From Streptomyces capitiformicae (GTDB lineage: Bacteria > Actinomycetota > Actinomycetes > Streptomycetales > Streptomycetaceae): a stretch of 64,000 nucleotides of DNA. The position numbers and the translations under genes were made by a program. The notes below the pieces were generated by a model. That model was given only the letters and a program-made list of their open reading frames with translations. It made no database searches and was not told the origin of the DNA. The stretch is taken from positions 8,439,486-8,503,485 of the forward strand of contig NZ_CP022161.1 of NCBI RefSeq assembly GCF_002214185.1, given 5' to 3'. Below, in pieces: positions 27,038 to 36,170 of the stretch; position 1 is the first letter of the stretch; each line of letters starts with the position of its first letter.

Positions 27038-27406
27038 ATGTCCCTGCGGATTCTGCTCATGCGCTTCGGCATAGCTGCCGCCGGCGGCGCTCTCGTGGCG
27101 CTCGCCGTCACGACCCCCGCCATCGGCGACGACCGGGAAGACAGCGGACAGCACGAGCGCGCCGCCGCCGGCGCCGTCGTGGGCCAGGTAACCGCCCGTA
27201 GCGGGCTGGTCCTGCGCACCGCCCCGATCCGCGGCGGCTCGGTCGTCCGGGTCGCCCCCTACGGCGAGCACGTCTGGATCCACTGCAAGATCAAGAGCCA
27301 GAAGGTCGACGGCAACTCGACCTGGTACCTGCTCAAGAACCACAGCTGGGCCTGGGGACCGGCCCGCTACATCACCACCAAGGAAACGCCACGCTGGTGC
27401 CGCTGA
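27038..27406 (+). CDS. Exported SH3-like domain protein
   Basis: 122 residues. It has a signal peptide (LLMRFGIAAAGGALVALAVT, cleaved near TTPA-IG), then a bacterial SH3-like fold: VTARSGLVLRTAPIRGGSVV, HVWIHCKIKSQKVDGNSTWY, SWAWGPARYI. Two cysteines (in IHCKIK and the C-terminal PRWCR) may form a disulfide. Such small secreted SH3 proteins bind cell-wall peptides or act in spore-wall remodelling. CTGGAGGAG provides a strong ribosome-binding site. It lies just before the SEDS/PBP pair. Confidence 0.8.
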   Translation: MSLRILLMRFGIAAAGGALVALAVTTPAIGDDREDSGQHERAAAGAVVGQVTARSGLVLRTAPIRGGSVVRVAPYGEHVWIHCKIKSQKVDGNSTWYLLKNHSWAWGPARYITTKETPRWCR

Positions 27407-27447
27407 ACCAAGGCCCACAAGACATCCCCTTTAGGTAAGTTCCGGAC

Positions 27448-28833
27448 ATGACCACCAAGGCCGGAACGACCCTGGCGGCGGATCCCGCGGAACCGTCCCC
27501 GCCCGCCGTACGCCTCCCCCGGCGCAGAGGCGTCGAGTTCACCCTCCTCGTCGTGGCCGTTCTCCTCTCCGTGTACGGCTACTGCGCGGTCGGTCTGGCG
27601 AAGTACGGCACCCTCCCGCCCGGCGCCGCCGATTACGGCGCCGGGCTCGGCGTGCTCGCGCTGCTGGCCCATCTCGCGGTGCGGCTGCGGGCGCCGTACG
27701 CCGATCCGCTGCTGCTGCCGATCGCGGTGCTCCTCAACGGGCTCGGACTGGTGCTGATCCACCGGCTGGATCTTCAGACCCCGGCGGACCAGGCGGCGCC
27801 CGCGCAGCTGAACTGGTCGACGCTGGGTGTGGGGTTGTTCATCGTGGTCGTGGCCCTGGTGCGCGACCACCGGGTGCTCCAGCGGTACGCGTATGTCTCG
27901 GTGGTGGCCGCGCTGGTGCTGCTGGCGCTGCCGATCCTCTTCCCGCCGGTCAACGGGGCCCGCATCTGGGTGCGGATCGCCGGATTCTCGCTCCAGCCGG
28001 GCGAGTTCGCGAAGGTGCTGCTCGCGCTGTTCTTCGCCAGCTATCTGGCGGCCAACCGCAACGCGCTGGCGTACGCCGGGCGCCAGATCTGGAGGTTCAA
28101 GCGCCTCCAACTGCCCACCGGGCGCGTCCTCGGCCCGATCGTCACCATCTGGCTGCTGAGCGTCGGGGTGCTGGTCCTGGAGCGGGACCTGGGCACCTCG
28201 CTGCTGTTCTTCGGGCTGTTCGTGATCCTGCTGTACGTCGCCACGGGACGCACCGGCTGGATCGCGGTGGGGCTGCTGCTGGCGTGCGTGGGCGCGGTGG
28301 CCGTCGGCTGGCTCGAACCGCATGTGCACAGCAGGGTCGAGGACTGGCTGCATCCGTTCGCGTCGATCGAGGCGGGCCGGGGCCCGAACCAACTCGCCCA
28401 GTCCCTCTTCGCGTTCGCCGCCGGCGGCCTGCTCGGCACCGGTCTGGGCCTCGGCCACTCCATCCTCATCGGCTTCGCCGCCAAGTCGGACTTCATCCTG
28501 GCCACGGCGGGCGAGGAACTGGGCCTCGCCGGGCTCTCCGCGATCTTCCTGCTCTACGCCCTGCTGGTGGAGCGCGGCTACCGCACCGGCCTGGCCCTGC
28601 GTGACCCCTTCGGCCGCCTGCTGGCCATCGGCCTCGCGTCGATCGTGGCGTTGCAGGTCTTCGTGATCGCGGGCGGTGTCACCGGGCTGATCCCCCTGAC
28701 CGGCATGGCGATGCCGTTCCTCGCCCAGGGCGGTTCCTCGGTCGTCACCAACTGGATCATCGTGGCCCTGCTGATGCGTCTGAGCGACTCGGCCCGCCGC
28801 CAGTACGACGGCCCGGAGGCGACCGGCGCATGA
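27448..28833 (+). CDS. SEDS-family peptidoglycan glycosyltransferase (FtsW/RodA/SpoVE)
   Basis: 461 residues with about ten to twelve membrane segments. Family motifs are present: GARIWVRIAGFSLQPGEFAK, ERDLGTSLLFFGLF with the essential aspartate, and LIPLTGMAMPFLAQGGSS near the C-terminus. SEDS proteins polymerise lipid II glycan strands together with a class-B PBP. The partner gene follows immediately, overlapping as ATGA. Streptomyces carry several SEDS/PBP pairs; which one this is (division, polar growth or sporulation) cannot be decided from sequence. Confidence 0.93.
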   Translation: MTTKAGTTLAADPAEPSPPAVRLPRRRGVEFTLLVVAVLLSVYGYCAVGLAKYGTLPPGAADYGAGLGVLALLAHLAVRLRAPYADPLLLPIAVLLNGLGLVLIHRLDLQTPADQAAPAQLNWSTLGVGLFIVVVALVRDHRVLQRYAYVSVVAALVLLALPILFPPVNGARIWVRIAGFSLQPGEFAKVLLALFFASYLAANRNALAYAGRQIWRFKRLQLPTGRVLGPIVTIWLLSVGVLVLERDLGTSLLFFGLFVILLYVATGRTGWIAVGLLLACVGAVAVGWLEPHVHSRVEDWLHPFASIEAGRGPNQLAQSLFAFAAGGLLGTGLGLGHSILIGFAAKSDFILATAGEELGLAGLSAIFLLYALLVERGYRTGLALRDPFGRLLAIGLASIVALQVFVIAGGVTGLIPLTGMAMPFLAQGGSSVVTNWIIVALLMRLSDSARRQYDGPEATGA

Positions 28834-30305
28834 CCAAGTACATCCGCCGCGCCGCCGCCCTGTGCGTCCTTCTCCTGGTCGCCCTCCTCGTCAACGCCAC
28901 CCGCGTGCAGGTCTTCCCGTCCCGGGCGTACGACGACAGCCCCGCCAACCGCCGCCCGGTGATCGCCCGTTGGGCCCAGCCGCGCGGGGACATCGTGGTC
29001 GACGGCCGGCCGGTCACCGGCTCGAAGGACACGGGAGAGCAGCTCCGCTACGAACGGACGTACCAGGACGGCCCGTTGTACGCCCCGGTCACGGGCTTCG
29101 CCTCGCAGCGGTACGGGACGACGCTGCTGGAGCACGCCGAGGACCCGCTCCTCGACGGCAGCGACCCACTGCTGTCCTTCCTCCCCCTGTGGAACGACAT
29201 CACCCGCGACCGCAACGCCGGCGGCGAGGTCGTCACCACGATCGACGCAGCGGCGCAACAGGCGGCCTACCTCGGCCTCGGCGCCCGCCGGGGCGCTGTC
29301 GCGGCGCTCGAACCGGCCACCGGGCGCGTCCTGGCGCTGGTCTCCAGACCGTCGTACGACCCCGGCGTACTGTCCGGCAACGGCCCCTCGGTGACGGACG
29401 CCTGGGCACGCCTCAACGGGGACGCGGGCAAGCCGATGCTCAACCGGGCGGTGCGGCAGACGTATCCGCCGGGTTCGACCTTCAAGGTGGTGACGGCAGC
29501 GGCGGCACTGGACACCGGGGTGATCACGGACCTCGACGCCCCGACCCGCTCCCCCGCCCCGTACACCCTCCCCGGTACCACCACCTCCCTCGCGAACGAG
29601 GTCGAGGGCTGCGAGAACGCCTCCCTGCGCCATGCCTTCGAGTGGTCGTGCAACACGGTGTTCGCGAAGCTGGGCGTGGACGTGGGCCTGGGCGCCATGA
29701 AGGACACGGCGCGGGCCTTCGGCTTCAACAACGCGGACCTGCGCATCCCGTTCTCGGTCTCCCCCAGCAACTTCGACACCGAGATGGACCGGGCCCAGCT
29801 CGCCCTCTCCTCGATCGGCCAGTACGACACCCGGGCCACTCCGCTCCAGATGGCGATCGTCACGGCCGCCGTCGCGAACGGCGGTGCTGTCAGATCGCCG
29901 TACCTGGTGGAGCGCACGACCACGGCCGCCGGCCGCACGGTCGCCACCACGAGCACCCGCACCCTCGGCCAGGCCATGAACCCGGGGACCGCGATGCGCC
30001 TGCGCGAGCTGATGCGAGGGGTGGTCGAGGACGGCACCGGCACCAACGCCGCCATCCCCCACGCCACGGTGGGCGGCAAAACGGGCACCGCCCAACACGG
30101 CATCGGCAACTCCGGCACCCCCTACGCCTGGTTCATCGGCTGGGCCCAGTCCGACGACGCGATGGAACCCCAGGTGGCGGTGGCGGTGGTGGTGGAGGAC
30201 GCGGAAACGGTGAGGGGTGACATCAGCGGGGGTGGCGACGCGGCCCCGATCGCGCGGGAGGTGATGGAGGCGGTACTGAAATCCACCGACCACCAGCTGA
30301 GATAA
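28830..30305 (+). CDS. Class B penicillin-binding protein (transpeptidase)
   Basis: 491 residues. A single N-terminal membrane anchor (ALCVLLLVALLVNA) is followed by a dimerisation region (RWAQPRGDIVVDGRPVTGS) and the transpeptidase domain with all three active-site motifs: SxxK as PPGSTFKV, SxN as WSCNTVF, and KTG as GGKTGTAQH. It crosslinks peptide stems outside the membrane. It is coupled to the SEDS gene by an ATGA overlap, as SEDS-PBP pairs usually are. Confidence 0.94.
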   Translation: MTKYIRRAAALCVLLLVALLVNATRVQVFPSRAYDDSPANRRPVIARWAQPRGDIVVDGRPVTGSKDTGEQLRYERTYQDGPLYAPVTGFASQRYGTTLLEHAEDPLLDGSDPLLSFLPLWNDITRDRNAGGEVVTTIDAAAQQAAYLGLGARRGAVAALEPATGRVLALVSRPSYDPGVLSGNGPSVTDAWARLNGDAGKPMLNRAVRQTYPPGSTFKVVTAAAALDTGVITDLDAPTRSPAPYTLPGTTTSLANEVEGCENASLRHAFEWSCNTVFAKLGVDVGLGAMKDTARAFGFNNADLRIPFSVSPSNFDTEMDRAQLALSSIGQYDTRATPLQMAIVTAAVANGGAVRSPYLVERTTTAAGRTVATTSTRTLGQAMNPGTAMRLRELMRGVVEDGTGTNAAIPHATVGGKTGTAQHGIGNSGTPYAWFIGWAQSDDAMEPQVAVAVVVEDAETVRGDISGGGDAAPIAREVMEAVLKSTDHQLR

Positions 30306-30346
30306 GGGGTGTGATCCCCACCCCCGACCGACCTATCGTTCGGTCC

Positions 30347-30850
30347 ATGACTTCCACCGCGTACGAACTGGCCCAGGTGAACATCGCCCGTCTCAAAGCC
30401 CCCTTGGATTCCCCGCAGTTGAAGGACTTCGTAGCCGCCCTGGACCCGGTGAACGCCGTCGCCGACGGCTCGGACGGCTTCGTCTGGCGCCTCCAGAGCG
30501 ACTCCGGCAACGCCACGGACGTACCCGTCTTCAACGACGAGTGGCTGGTCATCAACATGTCGGTGTGGCGGGACACCAACGCCCTGACCGCGTTCATGTA
30601 CCAGGGGCAGCACAGGGAGTTGCTGGCCCGCCGCCGCGAGTGGTTCGAGCGCGTCCAGGAGGCGATGGTGGTCCTGTGGTGGGTTCCGGCCGGCCACCGC
30701 CCGACGGTCGCGGAGGCGGAGTCCCGCCTCCTGCATCTGCGCGCGAACGGCCCTACGCCGTACGCGTTCACACTGCGGACGTCGTTCCCGGCACAGGGAG
30801 CGGAGCCGGTGTCGTTCGCGGTGCCGGAGGATCTGGGGTGCTCGGTCTGA
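30347..30850 (+). CDS. DUF3291-type protein
   Basis: 167 residues. It matches the DUF3291 pattern: YELAQVNIARLKAPLDSPQL at the N-terminus, GFVWRLQSD, NMSVWRDTNALTAFMYQGQH, and WWVPAGHRPTVAEAESRLL. The fold is a dimeric alpha/beta barrel related to antibiotic-biosynthesis monooxygenase-like proteins. No cofactor or catalytic role is established. ATG 30347 is used; an earlier in-frame start would add twelve unconserved residues. Confidence 0.8.
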   Translation: MTSTAYELAQVNIARLKAPLDSPQLKDFVAALDPVNAVADGSDGFVWRLQSDSGNATDVPVFNDEWLVINMSVWRDTNALTAFMYQGQHRELLARRREWFERVQEAMVVLWWVPAGHRPTVAEAESRLLHLRANGPTPYAFTLRTSFPAQGAEPVSFAVPEDLGCSV

Positions 30851-30898
30851 CGTCGCCGCTCCGCCGAGTGATCGACGGGCGTGCCGTTGACGCCCGCA

Positions 30899-32005
30899 TC
30901 AGCCCTCCGCCCCCGCCTCGATCGCCTCCCCCACCTCCGCGACCCGCTCCCGTTCCTCCACGGCGAAACGCTCCGCGTCCAAGCGCTCGGCGATCTCCTC
31001 GTCCTGGGCCATGAGGAGGTCGAGGCCGGCGTCCCCCAGCTCCAGGACGCCCATGTCGACGTAGGCCTGCTGGAGCCGTCTGCCCCACAGGCCGATGTCC
31101 TTGACGCAGGGCACGATGCGGCTGAAGAGGAGCTTGCGGAAGAGGGCGAGGAACTCGGAGCGCTCGCTGAACTCCTCGGCCTCCGCCTTCGGGATGCCGA
31201 AGTTCTCCAGGACCTCCATGCCACGCAACCGGTCGCGCATCAGGTAGCAGCCCTCGATGACGAACTCCTCGCGCTCGCGCAGTTCGGCGTCGGTGAGCTG
31301 CCGGTAGTAGTCCCTGAGAGCCATCCGGCCGAAGGCCACGTGCCGGGCCTCGTCCTGCATGACGTACGCGAGGATCTGCTTCGGCAGCGGCTTGTCGGTG
31401 GTGTCGCGGATCATGCCGAAGGCGGCGAGGGCGAGCCCTTCGATGAGCACCTGCATGCCCAGGTACGGCATGTCCCAGCGGGAGTCCCGCAGGGTGTCGC
31501 CGAGGAGGGCCTGGAGGTCGTCGTTGATCGGATAGACCATCCCGATCTTCTCGTGCAGGAAGCGGGCGTAGATCTCGGCGTGCCGGGCCTCGTCCATGGT
31601 CTGGGTGGCGGAGTAGAACTTGGCGTCGAGGTCGGGAACGGACTCGACGATCCGGGCCGCGCAGACCATGGCCCCCTGCTCACCGTGCAGGAACTGGCTG
31701 AACTGCCAGGACGCGTAGTGCTTGCGCAGTTCGCCCTTGTCGCGGTCGGTGAGCTTCGCCCAGTACGGCGTTCCGTACAGGGTCATCGACTCGTCGGGCG
31801 TACCGAGCGCGTCGTACGGATCGACCTCCAGCTCCCAGTCGATGCGCCGCTGCCCGTCCCACTGCTTGTCCTTGCCCTTCTGGTACAGGGCGAGCAGGCG
31901 TTCGCGACCGTCGTCGTACTCCCAGCTGAACCGCGCCGCACCGCTCGCGGGCACTGTCCACAGCGGGTCTCCCGGATCCTTGGCGTACAGCTCGTGCGTC
32001 GGCAT
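30899..32005 (-). CDS. Ferritin-like diiron protein (R2-like oxidase/oxygenase)
   Basis: 368 residues, mostly helical. Two Glu-x-x-His iron-binding motifs lie on successive helices, QTMDEARHAEIYARF and YVMQDEARHVAFGRM, as in ferritin-like and ribonucleotide-reductase-R2-like diiron carboxylate proteins. HGEQGAMVCAARIVE supplies an additional carboxylate upstream. It diverges from an AurF-like diiron gene with 129 bases between starts, so the two may share a promoter region and act in one pathway. Substrate unknown. Confidence 0.82.
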   Translation of the reverse strand: MPTHELYAKDPGDPLWTVPASGAARFSWEYDDGRERLLALYQKGKDKQWDGQRRIDWELEVDPYDALGTPDESMTLYGTPYWAKLTDRDKGELRKHYASWQFSQFLHGEQGAMVCAARIVESVPDLDAKFYSATQTMDEARHAEIYARFLHEKIGMVYPINDDLQALLGDTLRDSRWDMPYLGMQVLIEGLALAAFGMIRDTTDKPLPKQILAYVMQDEARHVAFGRMALRDYYRQLTDAELREREEFVIEGCYLMRDRLRGMEVLENFGIPKAEAEEFSERSEFLALFRKLLFSRIVPCVKDIGLWGRRLQQAYVDMGVLELGDAGLDLLMAQDEEIAERLDAERFAVEERERVAEVGEAIEAGAEG

Positions 32006-32134
32006 ACCTCGCACAGTCACATGGGGTAGACGGGTCGTCAACAAGTGGTGCGCGGGGGATTGACGGCCTTGCTGACAAGTAGTCTCATAACGGTGACCGC
32101 CGGTAAGCACCCGCACCAGGAGCTGATCAGAGCC

Positions 32135-33073
32135 ATGACGACGGTGACCTCGATCTCCGAGGCGGAGGTGCTGCGCGACGCGCTCGGGCTCCTCAAGGAC
32201 CGGGAGCAGGTGGCCGAGCGACTGCTCGCCTCCTCCGCGAAGCACTCCTTCGACCCGGACAAGGAGCTGGACTGGGACGCGCCCTTCGAGGAGGGCAAGT
32301 GGTTCTGGCCGCCGGAGCTCGTGTCGCTGTACGGGACGCCGATGTGGCGGCGGATGTCCGAGGAGCAGCGGATCGCCCTGTCCCGGCACGAGGCGGCGGC
32401 GCTGGCCTCGCTCGGCATCTGGTTCGAGATCATCCTCATGCAGCTGCTCGTACGGCACATCTACGACCGGGCCGCGACCAGCGCGCATGTGCGCTACGCG
32501 CTCACCGAGATCGAGGACGAGTGCCGGCACTCGAAGATGTTCGCCCGCCTCATCGGCAAGGGCGGGACGCCGTACTACCCGGTGAGCCGCCTCCACCAGA
32601 ACCTCGGCCGCGTCTTCAAGACGATCTCCACGACCCCCGGCTCCTTCACGGCGACCCTCCTCGGAGAGGAGATCCTCGACTGGATGCAGCGGCTGACCTT
32701 CCCCGACGAGCGGGTCCAGCCGCTGATCCGGGGCGTGACCCGCATCCATGTGGTGGAGGAGGCCCGGCATGTCCGCTACGCCCGCGAGGAGCTCCGCCGC
32801 CAGATGGTGACCGCCCCGCGCTGGTCCCGCGAGTTCACCCGCGTCACCTCCGGCGAGTTCGCCCGCGTCTTCTCCGTCGCCTTCATCAACCCCGAGGTCT
32901 ACCCGAACGTCGGCCTCGACCAGCGCGAGGCCGTCGCCCAGGTCCGGGCCAGCACCCACCGCCGCGACATCATGCAAACCGGCGCGAAACGGCTGACGGA
33001 CTTCCTGGACGACATCGGGGTGCTGCGGGGTGTGGGGCGGCGGATGTGGAGGTCGTCGGGGTTGCTGGCGTAA
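32135..33073 (+). CDS. AurF-like diiron oxygenase (p-aminobenzoate N-oxygenase family)
   Basis: 312 residues. Family motifs are LTEIEDECRHSKMFARLI and RIHVVEEARHVRYAREEL, each an E...E-x-x-H pair, plus the helical N-terminus with FWPPELVSLYGTPMWRRM. AurF-type enzymes oxidise aryl amines to nitro compounds; related proteins in Streptomyces have unknown substrates. AGGAG lies 13 bases before ATG 32135. It is divergent from another diiron gene and upstream of a TetR regulator. Confidence 0.85.
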   Translation: MTTVTSISEAEVLRDALGLLKDREQVAERLLASSAKHSFDPDKELDWDAPFEEGKWFWPPELVSLYGTPMWRRMSEEQRIALSRHEAAALASLGIWFEIILMQLLVRHIYDRAATSAHVRYALTEIEDECRHSKMFARLIGKGGTPYYPVSRLHQNLGRVFKTISTTPGSFTATLLGEEILDWMQRLTFPDERVQPLIRGVTRIHVVEEARHVRYAREELRRQMVTAPRWSREFTRVTSGEFARVFSVAFINPEVYPNVGLDQREAVAQVRASTHRRDIMQTGAKRLTDFLDDIGVLRGVGRRMWRSSGLLA

Positions 33074-33118
33074 GCGGAGGCCGCGGGAGGGCCGGAGAGC
33101 TCGGGAGGCCGGCGTTGT

Positions 33119-33345
33119 GGGGCGGGGCCGTGTCTTTCAGCGGCGCGGGGAACTGCGCGAGCAACCACGAACCACCCGCAGATCGGGGTCGAAGGGGCAG
33201 CGCCCCTGGGTGGGGGCACCTCCCGCTCATGGGGCCCCTCCCGCTCATGGGGGCCCCTCCCGCTCGAGCGAAGCCGAGTGGGGGAGAAGCCGAGAGTGGG
33301 GCAGAAGCCGAGAGTGGGGGAGGGACGGGTAGGGGCGGCGGGGGC
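33119..33345. repeat. Dispersed Streptomyces-type intergenic repeat
   Basis: The gap between the AurF-like and TetR genes holds two repeat modules. 33119-33182 (GGGGCCGTGTCTTTCAGCGG then GGCGCGGGGAACTGCGCGAG) is of a kind seen scattered between Streptomyces genes. 33210-33330 consists of short tandem CTCCCGCTCATGGGG and GAAGCCGAGAGTGGGGGA units. The latter recurs inverted inside the MITE-like element at 35857-36170. Confidence 0.7.
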
Positions 33346-33381
33346 GAAGCAACTCCCGGCCTCACGACTACCCTGCCAGGT

Positions 33382-34107
33382 ATGACGTCCGACGCCCCCA
33401 CCCGCGCGTACCGCCGACTGAGCGTCGAGGAGCGGCGCAGCCAGCTGCTGCACGCCGCACTGGAGCTGTTCGCGCACCACGCCCCGGAGGACGTCTCCCT
33501 TGACGACGTGGCGGAGGCGGCCGGAGTCTCCCGCCCCCTCGTCTACCGCTACTTCCCCGGCGGCAAGCAGCAGCTCTACGAGGCCGCCCTCCGCTCGGCC
33601 GCCGAGGAGCTGGAGCACTGCTTCGACGAGCCGACCGAGGGCCCCCTCACCCTGCGGCTGACCCGCGCCCTCGACCGCTACCTGGCCTTCGTGGACGAGC
33701 ACGACACCGGTTTCAGCGCCCTCCTCCAGGGCGGCAGCGTCGTGGAGACCTCGCGGGCGACGGCCATCGTGGACGGGGTACGGCGGGCGGCGGCGGACCA
33801 CATCCTCCGGCACCTGGAGGTCGCGGAACCCGGCCTGAGGCTCCGTATGACCGTCCGCATGTGGATCACCTCCGTCGAGGCCGCCTCCCTCATCTGGCTG
33901 GACGATGGCAAGCAGCCGGACGTGGCGGAGCTGCGCGACTGGCTCGTCGAACAGTTCGTGGCCTGCCTCACCGCGACCGCCGGACGCGACCCCCAGACCG
34001 CCGCAGTCGTCCGGGCCGCGCTCACCATCGAGCCCTCCGACGGCGCCGTCGGCACCCTGGCCCGCCGCGTCCTGTCCTTGGTCGGCGACGCGGCTCACCT
34101 GCTGTGA
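33382..34107 (+). CDS. TetR-family transcriptional regulator
   Basis: 241 residues. The N-terminal helix-turn-helix is SVEERRSQLLHAALELFA, then DVSLDDVAEAAGVSRPLVYR, YFPGGKQQLYEAAL. The ligand-binding half (FVDEHDTGFSALLQGGSVVE) is of the TetR_C type seen in regulators near lipid or diiron genes. The AurF-like gene, 308 bases upstream in the same direction, is a plausible target. The ligand is unknown. Confidence 0.9.
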   Translation: MTSDAPTRAYRRLSVEERRSQLLHAALELFAHHAPEDVSLDDVAEAAGVSRPLVYRYFPGGKQQLYEAALRSAAEELEHCFDEPTEGPLTLRLTRALDRYLAFVDEHDTGFSALLQGGSVVETSRATAIVDGVRRAAADHILRHLEVAEPGLRLRMTVRMWITSVEAASLIWLDDGKQPDVAELRDWLVEQFVACLTATAGRDPQTAAVVRAALTIEPSDGAVGTLARRVLSLVGDAAHLL

Positions 34108-34117
34108 CACTGGTCCG

Positions 34118-34435
34118 GTGAAGAGCCAAGACACCCCCTTCGTGGGCGGGCCCCTGGACGGGCGCGTCCTGCCCGTGCTGCTCGGCATCACCGGGCACCC
34201 GCCGAAGACGTACCGGATCCCCGTGCCGAACCGGGCCGGCGGCCCGCCGACCGTGCTGGTGTACCGGAGGGTGGACGCCGGCCGGGGCGGTTTCCTGCAC
34301 CAGCTGTGGAAGTACGAGTACGCCCCCGACGCGGACCCCGGCCGCCGCCTGAAGTGGCCCTGGTCGTCCACGCGCAGGACCCGCGAGGGGCAACCCGCCA
34401 CGCCGCCCGAGAAGCCGCACCGCCACGACGAGTGA
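34118..34435 (+). CDS. Small conserved hypothetical protein (105 aa)
   Basis: 105 residues from GTG 34118, 10 bases after the TetR stop. TPFVGGPLDGRVLPVLLGIT at the N-terminus and LVYRRVDAGRGGFLHQLWKY in the middle give a compact beta-rich protein. The GGPLDGRVLPVL pattern is common in small Streptomyces proteins of unknown function. It is probably cotranscribed with the TetR gene. No catalytic motif is visible. Confidence 0.7.
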   Translation: MKSQDTPFVGGPLDGRVLPVLLGITGHPPKTYRIPVPNRAGGPPTVLVYRRVDAGRGGFLHQLWKYEYAPDADPGRRLKWPWSSTRRTREGQPATPPEKPHRHDE

Positions 34436-34538
34436 CCCTCGTGGGCCGGACGGTCCACCCCGGCGCGCGCCCGCCCCGCGCTCCTCTGATGCTGCCGATG
34501 CGAGGTGGACGGCCCACCTGCGCACCGGAGGTGATGAA

Positions 34539-35792
34539 GTGTCAGAAAGGCTTCTGCGCCGGACATATACGGCAGCGGTCGCGACCCTGGCGGCCGGCAC
34601 GCTCCTCACGACGACCCCAGCCGCCGCAACGGCCGCCCCGGGCGCCCCGGAACCGGCGCCCAGCGACACGGCCCCCGACTCCCTGGACCCGGACGCCGCC
34701 CTCGACTCCCTGGACCCGGACGCCGCCCCCAACGCCCCGGACCCGGACGCCGCCCCCGAGGACCGTTCGGTCGCCGACCTCCTCACCGACCTCCAGCGGC
34801 TCTACCGCGAGGCCGAGGAGGCCACCGAGGCCCACAACGCCACCGAGGAGGAGTTGGCCAAGCAGCGGGCCGAGGTCGCGAAGCTCGACCGGAAGCTCAC
34901 GTCGGCCCGTATCTCCCTGTACGACAGCCGGGGCGCCGCCGGACGGCTGGCCCGGCAGCAGTACCAGAACAGCAGCACCGACCTCTCCCCGTACGTACGG
35001 CTGCTCCTCACCCGCAACCCGCACCGCGCGATGGAGCAGGGCCACGTGATCGGACAGGTCGCCCGGGAACGGGCCCTGACCGTGGAACGCATGGTCGGCA
35101 GCGAGAAGCAGACCGACGCCCTCGCCCGCAAGGCCCGCGCGGCCCTCGACCGCCAACTCACCCTCACCGAGCGCCGCAAGGAGAAACACGACACCGTTCG
35201 CGCCCGCCTGGCCGAGGTCGAGAAACTCCTCGCCTCCCTCACCGCCGAACAACTCGCAGGCGTCCGGAAGTTGGAGAAGGCCACCACCGCCGAGGCCCAG
35301 CAGAACCTCGTCACCTCCGGCGCCCTCAGCTCCGCCCGCCCCCCGACCGGCCCGGGCGCCAAGGCCCTGCGCTACGCCGTGGCCCAGATCGGCAAACCGT
35401 ACGAGTGGGGCGCCGAGGGCCCGAAGGCCTATGACTGCTCGGGCCTGACCTCCCAGGCCTGGTCCCACGCGGGCCACCCCATCCCCCGCACCAGCCAGGA
35501 ACAGTGGTCCCGCCTCCCCCGTGTCCCCCTGAACCGCCTGCGCCCCGGCGACCTGGTCGTCTACTTCCCCAAGGCCACCCACGTAGCCCTGTACCTGGGC
35601 GACGCCAAGGTGATCCAGGCCCCCCGCCCCGGCACCAAGATCAAGGTCTCCCCCATCGCGGCCAACCCGATTCTGGGCGCAGTTCGCCCGGACCCGAAAG
35701 CCAAACCCCTTAAACGCTTCAAGCCCCCAAGACTCCCGAAAGCGGCCAAGGAGAGCTCAGACAGGGGCTACAACGCCACGGATTCCTTGTAA
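34539..35792 (+). CDS. Secreted NlpC/P60 cell-wall hydrolase
   Basis: 417 residues. A Sec signal peptide (TYTAAVATLAAGTLLTTTPA) leads to a linker with near-repeats (DSLDPDAA, DSLDPDAA, NAPDPDAA), then a long coiled-coil (about 75-250). The C-terminal NlpC/P60 peptidase has the catalytic cysteine in AYDCSGLTSQAW and histidine in ATHVALYLGD. It would cut peptidoglycan stem peptides outside the cell. GTG 34539 follows GGAGGTG. The coiled-coil-plus-NlpC layout is like RipA/RpfB-partner hydrolases of actinobacteria. Confidence 0.92.
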   Translation: MSERLLRRTYTAAVATLAAGTLLTTTPAAATAAPGAPEPAPSDTAPDSLDPDAALDSLDPDAAPNAPDPDAAPEDRSVADLLTDLQRLYREAEEATEAHNATEEELAKQRAEVAKLDRKLTSARISLYDSRGAAGRLARQQYQNSSTDLSPYVRLLLTRNPHRAMEQGHVIGQVARERALTVERMVGSEKQTDALARKARAALDRQLTLTERRKEKHDTVRARLAEVEKLLASLTAEQLAGVRKLEKATTAEAQQNLVTSGALSSARPPTGPGAKALRYAVAQIGKPYEWGAEGPKAYDCSGLTSQAWSHAGHPIPRTSQEQWSRLPRVPLNRLRPGDLVVYFPKATHVALYLGDAKVIQAPRPGTKIKVSPIAANPILGAVRPDPKAKPLKRFKPPRLPKAAKESSDRGYNATDSL

Positions 35793-35856
35793 CGAGAGGG
35801 GACAGCACGAAACCTGAAGGGGCGCACCCGGCAACCAAGAAGCACCCCAACGGCGC

Positions 35857-36170
35857 CTAGGGCGTGTTGCGAAAGTCCCACCTGCCGCCCGACGCCCGGC
35901 ACGCTCCCCACTCTCGGCTTCTCCCCCACTCTCGGCTTCGCTCAAGCGGGAGGGGCCCCCATGAGCGGGAGGGGCGCCCATGAGCGGGAGGGGCCCCCAC
36001 CGCCGCACCGGGCGAAAGCCCACGTACATCCAGTCCATCCACAGGGCCTTCCGCCCGGCACGCCGAGAGCACGCTCCCCCACTCTCGGCTTCGCTCGAGC
36101 GGGGGGACCCCCATGACGCCGCCCGGCACGCCCTCCGGGCGGACGACGGGACTTTCGCAACACGCCCTAG
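35857..36170. mobile_element. MITE-like element with perfect 23-bp terminal inverted repeats
   Basis: The 23 bases at 35857-35879 (starting CTAGGGCGTGTTGCGAAAG) are exactly inverse-complementary to 36148-36170. They bound a 314-base element without a transposase gene. CTAG at each end is itself palindromic and could be the target duplication of an IS5-type transposase. The interior holds degenerate GAGCGGGAGGGG and ACTCTCGGCTTC units shared with the repeat near 33.2 kb. The right end overlaps the TAG stop of the flavoprotein gene. Confidence 0.85.
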
